Positions 45,498 through 53,809 of a stretch of DNA of 64,000 bases are shown in pieces; within the stretch, counting starts at the first letter, position 1; every line of letters starts with the position of its first letter. The notes under the pieces were generated by a model. The model searched no databases and had not been told where the DNA came from. It saw only the letters and a program-made list of their open reading frames with translations. The position numbers and the translations under genes are program-made. This stretch comes from Modestobacter sp. VKM Ac-2986 (GTDB lineage Bacteria > Actinomycetota > Actinomycetes > Mycobacteriales > Geodermatophilaceae), in NCBI RefSeq assembly GCF_026967795.1, contig NZ_JAPVBH010000003.1, forward strand, positions 124,001 to 188,000. The letters run 5' to 3'.

Positions 45498-45561
45498 CGG
45501 CCCGGGGCGCCGTGACCGGCCGGTGCTGGACCGGGGTGCCGGTGCCTGACACGCTGCGCCG

Positions 45562-46926
45562 GTGAGCGCCGTCCCTCAGGTCGAGTCCGCCCCCCAGCCC
45601 GACCGTGCGCTGCGCCGCGAGCGCGCCGGCTGGTACTCCTACGACTGGGCCATGTCGGCCTTCAACACCACGGTCATCAGCGTCTTCCTGGCCCCGTACC
45701 TGACCTCGGTGGCCGAGGCGGCCGCCGACGACCAGGGCCGGATCCACCCGCTGGGCATCAGCATGCCCCCGGGCAGCCTCTTCGGGTACGTGGTGTCGCT
45801 GTCGGTGGTGCTGCAGGTGATCGTGCTGCCGCTGACCGGTGCGGTGGCCGACCGCTCGGGGCGCAAGCGGGAGCTGCTCGCCGCCTCCACCCTGGTCGGG
45901 TCGCTGGCCACGATGGCGCTGTTCTTCGTCTCCGGCAGCGGCTACCTGCTGGGCTCGGGCCTGTTCATCGTGGCCAACATCGCCTTCGGTGCGGCCACGG
46001 TCGTCTACTACTCGTGGCTGCCCGACCTCGCCAGCCCCGACGAGCGGGACGCCGTCTCCAGCCGGGGCTGGGCACTGGGCTACCTGGGCGGCGCGCTGCT
46101 GCTGGCCGCGAACCTGGCGCTGTACACGCAGTACGAGTCCTTCGGCCTCACCGAGTCCGACGCGGTGCGGATCTGCCTGGCGTCGGCCGGTGTGTGGTGG
46201 GCGGCCTTCGCCGTGGTCAGCGTGGCCCTGCTGCGCAACCGCACGCCGTCCGGGGACGTCGCGCCCTCCACGGGGGCTGCGTTCCGGGCCAGCCTCGGGC
46301 AGCTGCGCACCACCCTGCGCGACATGCGGCAGTACCGGCTCACGCTGTGGTTCCTGGGCGCGTACCTGCTGTTCAACGACGGGGTGCAGACCGTCATCAC
46401 CGTCTCGGCGCAGTTCGGCGCCGAGCAGCTGGAGCTGTCCCAGACCACGCTGGTGTCGGCGATCCTGCTGGTCCAGGTGGTCGCCTTCGTCGGCGCCCGC
46501 GGCATGGGCCGGATCGCGGAGTCCGCCGGGGCCAAGCGCACCGTGCTGTGGTCGCTGCTGGTCTGGGTCGGCGTCCTGGTCGCCGCCTGCTTCCTCACCC
46601 CCGGCGCGGCGGTGCAGTTCTACCTGCTGGCCGTGGTCATCGGGTTCGTGCTCGGTGGCACCCAGGCGCTGTCCCGGTCGCTGTTCAGCCAGCTGATCCC
46701 GCCGGGCAAGGAGGCGGAGTACTTCGGCTTCTACACGATCTCCGACCGCGGGACGAGCTGGCTGGGCACGTTCCTGTTCGCCCTGACCTACCAGCTGACC
46801 GACTCCTACCGGTACGCGATCATCAGCCTCGTCGTGTTCTTCGTCGTGGGCGGCGTCCTGCTCGCCCGGCTGGACATGCGCCGCGCCATCGTCGAGGCCG
46901 GCAACACACCCCCGGAGCGTCTGTGA
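45562..46926 (+). CDS. MFS transporter, UMF1 family
   Basis: This 454-residue transporter has about 12 transmembrane segments. The N-terminal RAGWYSYDWAMSAFNTTVISVFLAPYL and PLTGAVADRSGRKRELL (MFS motif A equivalent) mark the UMF1/Atg22-like family. A large extracytoplasmic loop (AAADDQGRIHPLGISMPPG) follows the first helix. ALSRSLFSQLIPPGKEAEYFGFYTISDRGTSWLG is a conserved C-terminal family segment. The substrate is unknown. It starts at GTG 45562, 64 nt after the acyltransferase, and overlaps the thymidine kinase gene by 4 nt. Confidence 0.93.
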   Translation: MSAVPQVESAPQPDRALRRERAGWYSYDWAMSAFNTTVISVFLAPYLTSVAEAAADDQGRIHPLGISMPPGSLFGYVVSLSVVLQVIVLPLTGAVADRSGRKRELLAASTLVGSLATMALFFVSGSGYLLGSGLFIVANIAFGAATVVYYSWLPDLASPDERDAVSSRGWALGYLGGALLLAANLALYTQYESFGLTESDAVRICLASAGVWWAAFAVVSVALLRNRTPSGDVAPSTGAAFRASLGQLRTTLRDMRQYRLTLWFLGAYLLFNDGVQTVITVSAQFGAEQLELSQTTLVSAILLVQVVAFVGARGMGRIAESAGAKRTVLWSLLVWVGVLVAACFLTPGAAVQFYLLAVVIGFVLGGTQALSRSLFSQLIPPGKEAEYFGFYTISDRGTSWLGTFLFALTYQLTDSYRYAIISLVVFFVVGGVLLARLDMRRAIVEAGNTPPERL

Positions 46927-47666
46927 CCCCCGTACCACCCGCCGCCGACCTCGCCGGCCCCTCCGTCGTCCCCGCCTCCGGTGACCGCCGGCGGCACCCG
47001 GCGCCGGCGCACCTGGTGTTCTTCCACGGTCCGATGGACTGCGGGAAGTCCACGCTGGCCCTGCAGGTCGACCACAACCACACCCGGCAGGGCCGGCACG
47101 GGCTGCTGCTGACCCAGGGCGACCGGTCCGGCACCCCGCAGATCAGCTCCCGGGTGGGGCTGCGCCGGGAGGCGGTCGAGCTGGACGGCGACACCGACCT
47201 GCGGCTGCTGGTGCGTGACCGTTGGGCCGCCGGGCACCGCGTGGACTACCTGATCGTCGACGAGGCGCAGTTCCTCACCGGCGCCCAGGTGGAGCAGCTC
47301 GCCGAGCTGGTGGACACCTCGCACGTCGACGTCTACGCCTTCGGGCTCACCACCGACTTCCGCACCCGGCTCTTCCCCGGTACGCAGCGGCTGTTCGAGC
47401 TGGCCGACGACGTCCAGCGGGTCCAGGTCGAGGTGCTGTGCTGGTGCGGGCTGCCCGGCCTGCTCAACGCCCGGGTGGTGGACGGCGCGATGGTGCGGGA
47501 GGGCGCGACCGTGGTGGTCGCCGACACCGCGCCGGCGCCGCTGGCCGGTGCCGAGGCCGACCCCGGCGGGGCCGCCGTGCGCTACCAGGTGCTCTGCCGG
47601 GGCCACTACAGCCGCGGCCAGCTCGAGCCCACCCCGACCGGTCCCGGGCAGCTGTCGCTGCGCTGA
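46923..47666 (+). CDS. tdk: Thymidine kinase
   Basis: This 247-residue type II thymidine kinase phosphorylates thymidine to TMP in pyrimidine salvage. P-loop FFHGPMDCGKSTLAL (about 38), DYLIVDEAQFLTGAQVEQLAELVD with the catalytic Glu, the lasso region YAFGLTTDFRTRLFPG and TQRLFELADDVQ are present. The zinc-binding domain has VLCWCGLPGLLNARVVDG and VLCRGHYSRG (cysteines and one His). It is slightly longer than most because of a 28-residue Pro-rich N-terminus. It is coupled to the MFS gene. Confidence 0.95.
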   Translation: MTPVPPAADLAGPSVVPASGDRRRHPAPAHLVFFHGPMDCGKSTLALQVDHNHTRQGRHGLLLTQGDRSGTPQISSRVGLRREAVELDGDTDLRLLVRDRWAAGHRVDYLIVDEAQFLTGAQVEQLAELVDTSHVDVYAFGLTTDFRTRLFPGTQRLFELADDVQRVQVEVLCWCGLPGLLNARVVDGAMVREGATVVVADTAPAPLAGAEADPGGAAVRYQVLCRGHYSRGQLEPTPTGPGQLSLR

Positions 47667-47733
47667 GCTCCCTCGTCCGGGGTGGACGAGTGCTGGAACA
47701 CCACCCCATGCGATGATCGACCACTGCCGACAC

Positions 47734-47759
47734 GGAATCCTTTGCATTCTCCTGTCGTT
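47734..47759 (+). promoter_or_regulatory. SigR/SigH-type promoter of rbpA
   Basis: GGAAT (47734-47738), an 18-nt spacer, and GTT (47757-47759), the consensus for the thiol-stress ECF sigma factor SigR. rbpA is a known SigR target in Streptomyces. The leader to ATG 47852 is about 85 nt. Confidence 0.75.
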
Positions 47760-47851
47760 CATCTCCCTAGACACCCGCACCGGACGCGTGAGCGTGCGGT
47801 GGTCCGGGCAGTCCTGTAACGACCTACATCAGCACGAGAGGACGGTGTGCC

Positions 47852-48196
47852 ATGGGCGAGCGATCCCTGCGTGGAAGCCGACTGGGCAGCGTGAGCTACG
47901 AGACCGAGCGCAACACCGCGCCCATCGAGCGGCAGTACGCCGAGTACCGGTGCGCTCAGGGGCACCTCGTCACGGTGCCCTTCGCCGATGACGCCGAGCT
48001 CCCCGACACGTGGGAGTGCAAGTACGACGGTTCGGCCGCCAAGCTCGTCGGTGGCGCCGAGCCGGCCCCCAAGAAGGTCAAGCCCCCGCGCACGCACTGG
48101 GACATGCTCCTGGAGCGCCGCTCGGTCGACGACCTCGAGGAGGTCCTCGCCGAGCGCCTCGAGGTCCTCAAGGGGCGTCGGACCCGCGCCAGCTAG
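47852..48196 (+). CDS. rbpA: RNA polymerase-binding protein RbpA
   Basis: This 114-residue actinobacterial transcription factor stabilises the RNA polymerase holoenzyme with group 1 and 2 sigma factors and promotes open complex formation. The whole family pattern is present: SLRGSRLGSVSYETERNTAPIERQ, the zinc-binding core YRCAQGHLVTVPFADDAELPDTWECKYDG (here with C...H...C, fewer Cys than some homologues) and the sigma-interacting helix THWDMLLERRSVDDLEEVLAERLEVL. It is monocistronic under a SigR-type promoter, with a strong terminator downstream. Confidence 0.97.
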   Translation: MGERSLRGSRLGSVSYETERNTAPIERQYAEYRCAQGHLVTVPFADDAELPDTWECKYDGSAAKLVGGAEPAPKKVKPPRTHWDMLLERRSVDDLEEVLAERLEVLKGRRTRAS

Positions 48197-48198
48197 CA

Positions 48199-48255
48199 GA
48201 AGGACCCCGCTGCCCCCCACCACGAGCGAGCTCGCGGCGGGACCCTGCAGCGGGG
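48199..48255 (+). repeat. Post-stop palindromic element, copy f
   Basis: It starts 2 nt after the rbpA stop (GAAGGACC). Outer arms CCCCGCTGC (48205-48213) and GCAGCGGGG (48247-48255) enclose the GAGCGAGCTCG core. Confidence 0.7.
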
Positions 48256-48260
48256 CCGAC

Positions 48261-48298
48261 AGAACGGCCCCGGTGGGACCTCCCACCGGGGCCGTTCT
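48261..48298. terminator. Strong bidirectional terminator
   Basis: Perfect 18-bp arms AGAACGGCCCCGGTGGGA / TCCCACCGGGGCCGTTCT with a CC centre, between the converging rbpA and fxsA genes. Confidence 0.85.
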
Positions 48299-48316
48299 AC
48301 GTCTGGGGGTGCTCCG

Positions 48317-48829
48317 TCAGGGAGCGACCTCGCCCTCGATGACCCGGGTGGCCGGGCCGGCGCGGAAGGGCTCGGCCGGGCCGGTGACCGTCTCGGTGCG
48401 CACCGAGCGCACGTGCACCGGGCCGCGCAGCCGGTCGGGCAGGTTGCGCAGCAGCACCCGGCCGAGGACGGCCCGGGGCAGGGCGCGGGTGAACGGCAGC
48501 AGGCACAGCAGCCCGAGCAGGTCCCCGACGAAGCCCGGCAGCACCATCAGCAGCCCACCGAGGGCGACCAGCCCGGCGTCCCCCAGCGCGCGGCCAGGTG
48601 CCCGGTGCTCCTGCGCGCGCAGCCGCAGCTCCCCCAGCGCCGCCCGCCCCTGCCGGGCCAGCAGCGCGGCGCCCAGGGCGCTGGTGGCCAGGGTGGCGAG
48701 CAGCGTCCAGCCCAGCCCGATCCACGAGGCGACCAGGACGTAGACGACGACCTCGGCCAGCGCGCCGAGACCGATCAGCGTCCGCAGCCGGGACGGCCGG
48801 CGTCGGACCGGGGTGTAGGTGGTGGCCAT
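48317..48829 (-). CDS. fxsA: FxsA family membrane protein
   Basis: This 170-residue membrane protein has about three transmembrane segments (LIGLGALAEVVVYVLVASWIGLG, LLATLATSALGAALLAR, GLVALGGLLMVLPGFVGDLLGLLCLLPF). The signature GGLLMVLPGFVGDLLGLLCLLPFTR is typical of FxsA, first named for suppressing F-plasmid exclusion of phage T7. Cellular function is unknown. ATG 48829 is preceded by GGAGGAGG. It lies 120 nt downstream of lnt in the same direction. Confidence 0.93.
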   Translation of the reverse strand: MATTYTPVRRRPSRLRTLIGLGALAEVVVYVLVASWIGLGWTLLATLATSALGAALLARQGRAALGELRLRAQEHRAPGRALGDAGLVALGGLLMVLPGFVGDLLGLLCLLPFTRALPRAVLGRVLLRNLPDRLRGPVHVRSVRTETVTGPAEPFRAGPATRVIEGEVAP

Positions 48830-48949
48830 GCGTGTCCTCCTCCGCCCGCCGGGGAGCAGTGGACCTGCCTCCCGCACGGGATCGTCACCAGGTGCAACGA
48901 GCGGGACGGCGATCGTGCTCCCGCCGTCCGCTGCCGGCGTACCGGCGGG

Positions 48950-50545
48950 TCAGGCCACCGGCCGGCGACGCCGGAGGACCGTGGCGAGGACCGCACCCGA
49001 GGCCAGGGCGGTGAGCACCCACTCCGGGGTGGCACCAAGGCGCTCGGCGACCGTGCGCTGGTCGCGCTGGGCGATCGGCTCGACGAAGGTGTCGGCGGTG
49101 TAGAGCGCCGACTCGCGCACGACGGTGCCGTCCGGCGCCACGATCGCGCTGATCCCGCTGGTGGCCGCGACCACGACGGTGCGCCCGAACTCGACCGCGC
49201 GCAGTCGGCTCATCGCCAGTTGCTGGACGCTCTCGTCGGTGTACCCGAAGGTGGCGTTGTTGGTCTGCACGACGATCATCCCGGCGCCGGCGTCGACGAC
49301 GTCGGACACCAGCCCGTCGTAGGCGACCTCGAAGCAGATGACGTCACCGACCCGAGCACCGCCGACGTCCAGCGTGCCGACCCCGGTGCCGTGGGCGAAG
49401 TCCCGGCGCACCAGGTCGACCTTCTCGCTGAAGAAGCGGAAGAAGGAGCGGTAGGGCACGTACTCGGCCAGCGGCACCGGGTGGCGCTTGACGTAGGTGT
49501 CACCCGGCCCGGTGACCGGGTCCCAGACGATGGCGGTGTTGGACACCTTCTCGCCCGGCCCCTCGACCACCGCGCCGACCAGGACCGGCACCCCGATGGC
49601 GCGGGCGGCGCCGCTGATGACCCCGGCGGCGTCGGCGTTGCGGTAGGGGTCGATGTCGGAGCTGTTCTCCGGCCAGATGACCAGGTCGGGCCGGGCCACC
49701 TCACCGCGGGCGACGGCCTCGGCCAGCGCGACGGTCCGGCCGGCGTGGTTGTCCAGCACGGCCCGGCGCTGGGCGTTGAAGTCCAGCCCCGCACGGGGCA
49801 CGTTGCCCTGGACGACCGCCACGGTGCGGGTCGGGCCGCCCTCGGTGAGCGAGGAGCCGGCCAGCGGCAGCCCGGCGAGGGTGCCGACCAGCGGGACGGC
49901 GAGGACGCCGACCAGGGCCAGCACCGCCGCCCGTCGTCCCGGTCGGTGCCGGAGGACGGCGAGGACGGCAGCGGCCAGCAGGGTGCCGGTGAGGGCGACG
50001 GCGAGGCTGACCAGCGGGACGCCGCCGTACGCGGCGAGCGCGGTGAAGGGGCCCTCGGCCTGGCTGAAGCCCAGCCGCCCCCAGGGGAACCCGCCGAACG
50101 GCGCCCGGCCGCGCAGCGCCTCGTCGGCCACCCACAGCGCAGCGGCCCACAGCGGCCAGCCCGGCAGCCGGGACACCGCAGCCGCGGCTCCACCGAGCAG
50201 GGCGAAGTAGAGCGCCTCGAACACCGCCAGCGCCAGCCACGGGAAGACGCCGACGTAGATGCCGGTCCAGGACAGCAGCGGCAGCATGAACGCCAGGCCG
50301 AGGACCAGCCCCAGCCAGGCGCCGCCGCGCACCCGCTGCCCGCGGACGGCCAGGGCCAGCGCCGTCGGGCCCAGCACGGCCAGCAGGGACAGGTCGTGGC
50401 CGGGGAAGGCGAGGAACAGCGCCAGGCCACCGGCGGCGGCCAGGGCGGTGCGCCAGGGCCACCGCACCCGGGAGCGCCGCCGCTGCTCGGCCGGGACGCC
50501 GGGCGTGCCCGCGTCGACCGGGCCGGTCGAGACCGCTGACGCCAC
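48950..50545 (-). CDS. lnt: Apolipoprotein N-acyltransferase
   Basis: This 531-residue membrane enzyme adds the third acyl chain to the N-terminal Cys of lipoproteins. About seven N-terminal membrane helices (about 40-240) lead to a nitrilase domain (about 260-510) with catalytic Glu in LVIWPENSSDIDPY, Lys in GDTYVKRHPVPLAEYVPYRSF and Cys in VGDVICFEVAYDGLV. FNAQRRAVLDNHAGRT is also conserved. GTG 50545 is chosen for AGGAGG 5 nt upstream; the frame stays open further upstream without family resemblance. No dolichol-phosphate mannosyltransferase (Ppm1) gene is adjacent, unlike in mycobacteria. Confidence 0.95.
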   Translation of the reverse strand: MASAVSTGPVDAGTPGVPAEQRRRSRVRWPWRTALAAAGGLALFLAFPGHDLSLLAVLGPTALALAVRGQRVRGGAWLGLVLGLAFMLPLLSWTGIYVGVFPWLALAVFEALYFALLGGAAAAVSRLPGWPLWAAALWVADEALRGRAPFGGFPWGRLGFSQAEGPFTALAAYGGVPLVSLAVALTGTLLAAAVLAVLRHRPGRRAAVLALVGVLAVPLVGTLAGLPLAGSSLTEGGPTRTVAVVQGNVPRAGLDFNAQRRAVLDNHAGRTVALAEAVARGEVARPDLVIWPENSSDIDPYRNADAAGVISGAARAIGVPVLVGAVVEGPGEKVSNTAIVWDPVTGPGDTYVKRHPVPLAEYVPYRSFFRFFSEKVDLVRRDFAHGTGVGTLDVGGARVGDVICFEVAYDGLVSDVVDAGAGMIVVQTNNATFGYTDESVQQLAMSRLRAVEFGRTVVVAATSGISAIVAPDGTVVRESALYTADTFVEPIAQRDQRTVAERLGATPEWVLTALASGAVLATVLRRRRPVA

Positions 50546-50658
50546 GCCCACCTCCTGCTCGTGTGGCCGGTCCGCGCTCGGACCGCCGCCGACCAGCATC
50601 CCACCCGCCGCGCCGTCCCCGGCCGACGTCCCGTCCCGGGTGCGGCGGCCGCCGGGCC

Positions 50659-52176
50659 TCAGGTGCCGGGCAGCAGCGGCTCGCCGGCCACCAGGAGCTG
50701 CCGGCAGGCCGGCCTGCCCCGCTCGGCCAGCACCGCGGACAGCGTCTGCCCCGTCGACCACAGGGCCAGGTCCGCGGGGGCGCCCACGGCCAGGGGGCCC
50801 TCCGGGTGCTCGGAGCGCGCGGCCGCCCACCCGCCGTGGGTGGCGGCGTCGAAGGCGTCGAAGGGCCGCATGCCCGAGCTGCGCGTGGTGTGGTCGACCG
50901 CGGCGTGCACCCCGCCCCAGGGGTCCAGCGGGGTCACCGGGGCGTCGCTGCCGAGCGCGACGGTCACGTCGGCGTCGACGAGGTCGGCCAGCGGGTTGAC
51001 CCCGGCCACCCGGTCGGCGCCCAGCCGCTCGGCGTACATCCGGGACGGCCCGCCCCAGGTGGCGTCGAAGGCGGGCTGGACGCTGGCGACCATGCCGAAG
51101 CGGCGCATCCGGTCGATGGCGGCCTCACCGACCATCTCCACGTGCTCCAGCCGGTGCCGGCAGGCCCGGACGGCGTCGCGACCCAGCTCCTCGACCACGG
51201 CGGCCACGGCGTGCAGCACCTGGTCGACGGCGGCGTCGCCGATGCAGTGGAAGCCGGCCTGCAGCCCGGCCGCGGTGCACGCCCGGACGTGCTCGACCAG
51301 CGACCCCAGCTCGAAGCGCAGCGACCCGGAGGTGTCCGGGCGGTCGGTGTAGGGCTGGGACAGCGCCGCGGTGTGCGAGCCCAGCGCCCCGTCGCAGAAC
51401 AGGTCGCCCCCGGCGCCGGTGAGCCCGAGCTCGCGGACGACGTCGAGCCCACCCCGCTCGGACAGCTCCCCCCAGTAGCCGACCACCCGCGGGCCCGGCG
51501 TCCCGGCGACCAGCTCGAGCAGCTCGGCGAGGTCGGTGGCGCTGGAGACCTCGGGGCCGGCCATCTCGTGCACCGTGCCGATGCCCAGGGCGGCCGCGGC
51601 GGCCAGGGTGGCGCGCTGGGCGGTGCGGCGCTGGTCGGCCGGCACCGAGCCGTAGGCGGCGTTGCGGGCCGCGGAGTGGGCGTCCAGCCGCAGCCGCCCG
51701 TCGGGGCTGTACCCGGGGAGGGCGGTGACGCCGGGGACCCGGTCCAGCAGGGCCGTGGAGACCGTGGCCGAGTGGACGTCGACCCGGGCCAGGTAGGCCG
51801 GCCGGTCCCCGACCACGGCGTCGAGGTCGGCGCGGGTCAGTCCGCGGCCCTCGGGCCAGTCGGTCTCGTCCCAGCCGGTGCCCAGCACGGTGCCGGTGGG
51901 TGCGGCCGCCGTCTGGGCGGCCAGCAGCGCGACGGCGTCCCGCAGGCTGGCCGCGGGGTGCAGGTCCAGGCCGGTCAGCGCCAGTCCGGTGGCCGTGGCG
52001 TGCACGTGGGCGTCGACGAACGCCGGGGTGAGCAGCGCGCCCGCGCCGTCGAGGAGCCGGTCGGCGGGCGGGGCGTCGGCGGCGGCACCCACCCAGCTGA
52101 TCCGTCCCGCCTCGACGTGCACCGCCCGGCCGGGGCGGTCCCCGACGGTGACGTCGGTGACGAGCAGCCCGCTCAC
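50659..52176 (-). CDS. Amidohydrolase family protein (YtcJ-like)
   Basis: This 505-residue metal-dependent hydrolase of the amidohydrolase-3 group has metal ligands in FVDAHVHATATGLALTGLDL (about 55), a His in LQAGFHCIGDAAVDQVLHAV, another in RHRLEHVEMV and the Asp in VTVALGSDAPVTPLDPWGGVHAAV. Family members hydrolyse exocyclic amide or formamide bonds. The substrate is unknown, but translational coupling to the 3,5-diaminohexanoate dehydrogenase (GTGA overlap) suggests a link to amino acid degradation. GTG 52176. Confidence 0.9.
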   Translation of the reverse strand: MSGLLVTDVTVGDRPGRAVHVEAGRISWVGAAADAPPADRLLDGAGALLTPAFVDAHVHATATGLALTGLDLHPAASLRDAVALLAAQTAAAPTGTVLGTGWDETDWPEGRGLTRADLDAVVGDRPAYLARVDVHSATVSTALLDRVPGVTALPGYSPDGRLRLDAHSAARNAAYGSVPADQRRTAQRATLAAAAALGIGTVHEMAGPEVSSATDLAELLELVAGTPGPRVVGYWGELSERGGLDVVRELGLTGAGGDLFCDGALGSHTAALSQPYTDRPDTSGSLRFELGSLVEHVRACTAAGLQAGFHCIGDAAVDQVLHAVAAVVEELGRDAVRACRHRLEHVEMVGEAAIDRMRRFGMVASVQPAFDATWGGPSRMYAERLGADRVAGVNPLADLVDADVTVALGSDAPVTPLDPWGGVHAAVDHTTRSSGMRPFDAFDAATHGGWAAARSEHPEGPLAVGAPADLALWSTGQTLSAVLAERGRPACRQLLVAGEPLLPGT

Positions 52177-53192
52177 CGCGCCGTCCGCGCGTCGACCATC
52201 GCCTGCACGCCCGGCGTCCGCCGGTACAGGTCCAGGGCCAGGGCCGCGTGCCCCGGCGTGTAGCCGTTGCCAACCAGCATCGTCACGTCCGTCGCCATCC
52301 CCTCGGCTGCTCCGGCCGCCGCCTGACTGGCGGGAGCCGGGGAGAAGAAGACCACGGTGCCCCCGTCGGCCGTCGTGAGGACCGCGGCCTGCTCGGCGCC
52401 GGGGGCGTCGACGCAGACGACGGTGACGTCGACCGGCTCCCCGACGGCGGCGGCGACGGCCAGCGGGTCGGTGGTGTCGGCGACCACCACGGTGTCGGCG
52501 AGCCGGGCCGCGCGGAGCTCGGCGGCGTCGGCCTCGGTGGTCACCACGCCCACCAGCCGGCCGGCGCGGGCGTCCCGGGCGGCGGCCAGGCTCAGGCACC
52601 CGGCCCGGCCGGCAGCACCCAGGACGGCGACGGAGGGACGGTGCCCCGACCGGTGCACGACGCGCTCGGTGGCCGCCGGGGCGCCGCAGACCTCCAGCAC
52701 CGCCAGGGCCGTCTCCTGGGGCAGGTCCTCGGGCAGGACGGCGGCGATCGAGCGGGCGAACAGCACCGCCGTCCCCGTCGTCGGCACGTGCCGGCTGACG
52801 CCGTCCCAGGAGGCCAGGCCGTCGGTGACCCGCAGCGGCACGCCTGTCAGCGGGACGAGCGTGGCCACCCGCTGCCCGGCCTGCAGGCCCAGCGGTGAGT
52901 CCAGGCCGGCCTCGTCCACGACGCCCACGACCATGCCGCGGGGGCCGAGGTCGAGCTTGCCGTCGCGTTCGATGCCGGCCAGGACGGCGGCCCGCACCGC
53001 GGCGCCGTCGGCACCGTGCTCGCGGGGGTCCCAGGTCGCGGCGTCGAGGTCGATGCGGTGCACGTCGACCCGCACCTCGTCCGGGGCGAGCCGGGGATCG
53101 GCGTCCAGCCGCCGGGCCGCTGCGGGGAGCACCCCGACCGGGTCGAGCGCCCGGTGCACGCCCAGGCTGCGGTGCAGCACGCTGTCGAGCAC
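52173..53192 (-). CDS. kdd: L-erythro-3,5-diaminohexanoate dehydrogenase
   Basis: This 339-residue NAD(P)-dependent enzyme of lysine fermentation oxidatively deaminates 3,5-diaminohexanoate. Recognition rests on the family N-terminus (LDSVLHRSLGVHRALDPVGVLPAAARRLD), RVDVHRIDLDAATW, LGPRGMVVGVVDEAGLDSPLGLQAGQRVATLVPLTGVPL, the Rossmann SVAVLGAAGRAGCLSLAAA and a late VVFFSPAPASQAAAGAAEGMATDVTMLVGNGYTPGHA. GTG 53192 follows GGAGGG 7 nt upstream. The other lysine fermentation genes (kamA, kamDE, kce, kal) are not in the window. Confidence 0.85.
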   Translation of the reverse strand: MLDSVLHRSLGVHRALDPVGVLPAAARRLDADPRLAPDEVRVDVHRIDLDAATWDPREHGADGAAVRAAVLAGIERDGKLDLGPRGMVVGVVDEAGLDSPLGLQAGQRVATLVPLTGVPLRVTDGLASWDGVSRHVPTTGTAVLFARSIAAVLPEDLPQETALAVLEVCGAPAATERVVHRSGHRPSVAVLGAAGRAGCLSLAAARDARAGRLVGVVTTEADAAELRAARLADTVVVADTTDPLAVAAAVGEPVDVTVVCVDAPGAEQAAVLTTADGGTVVFFSPAPASQAAAGAAEGMATDVTMLVGNGYTPGHAALALDLYRRTPGVQAMVDARTAR

Positions 53193-53286
53193 GTGGAGTC
53201 CCTCCGTCGTCCCGGGCCCGCGCCCGGGGTGCCCATCGTCCCCGAGCGCGCGTTTCCCCGCGGCCGGACGGCGGTAGCTCTCCCGG

Positions 53287-53799
53287 GTGGAGCTGCTGTG
53301 CACCGACCGGCTGCGACTGCGGGCCTGGACCACCGCGCCCGCCGACCTCGACCGGCTGGCCGACGTCTACGGCCGCGACGAGGTGACCCGCTGGCTCGGT
53401 GGTCCGCCCACCGTGCCGCCCGCGGAGCTGGTCGAGCGCTGGCGGCTCGTGCACGAGCTGAACCCGGTGCACGGCTGCTGGGCCCTCGACCGGCTCGACG
53501 GCGGGCCACCGGCGGGCACGGTGCTGCTCAAGCCGTTGCCCAACGGGGTCGGGGAGGTCGAGGTCGGCTGGCACCTGCACCCGGACAGCTGGGGCCACGG
53601 CTATGCCACCGAGGCCGCGCGGGCGGTCGTCGACCGGGCCTTCGACGAGGGGCTGCTGGAGGTCTACGCCGTGGTCCGGCCGGGCAACGAGCCCTCGCTG
53701 GCGGTGTGCCGGCGGCTGGGGATGCAGCCGCTGGGCCGCACCTCCCACTGGTACGGGACGGAGCTGGAGTCCTTCCGGCTCGAGGCGCCGACGGCCTGA
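53287..53799 (+). CDS. GNAT family N-acetyltransferase (RimJ/RimL type)
   Basis: This 170-residue protein has the acetyltransferase-3 pattern: ELLCTDRLRLRAWTTAPADLDRLADVYGRDEVTRWLGG, then GEVEVGWHLHPDSWGHGYATEAARAVVDRAFDEGLLEVYAVVRPGNEPSLAVCRRLGM with the acetyl-CoA loop at WGHGYATEA (about 105). RimJ/RimL-type enzymes acetylate N-terminal or other amines; the substrate is unknown. It starts at GTG 53287 after a TAGCTC box 6 nt upstream, possibly leaderless. It is 10 nt from the next gene. Confidence 0.92.
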   Translation: MELLCTDRLRLRAWTTAPADLDRLADVYGRDEVTRWLGGPPTVPPAELVERWRLVHELNPVHGCWALDRLDGGPPAGTVLLKPLPNGVGEVEVGWHLHPDSWGHGYATEAARAVVDRAFDEGLLEVYAVVRPGNEPSLAVCRRLGMQPLGRTSHWYGTELESFRLEAPTA

Positions 53800-53809
53800 G
53801 GAGGACGCC

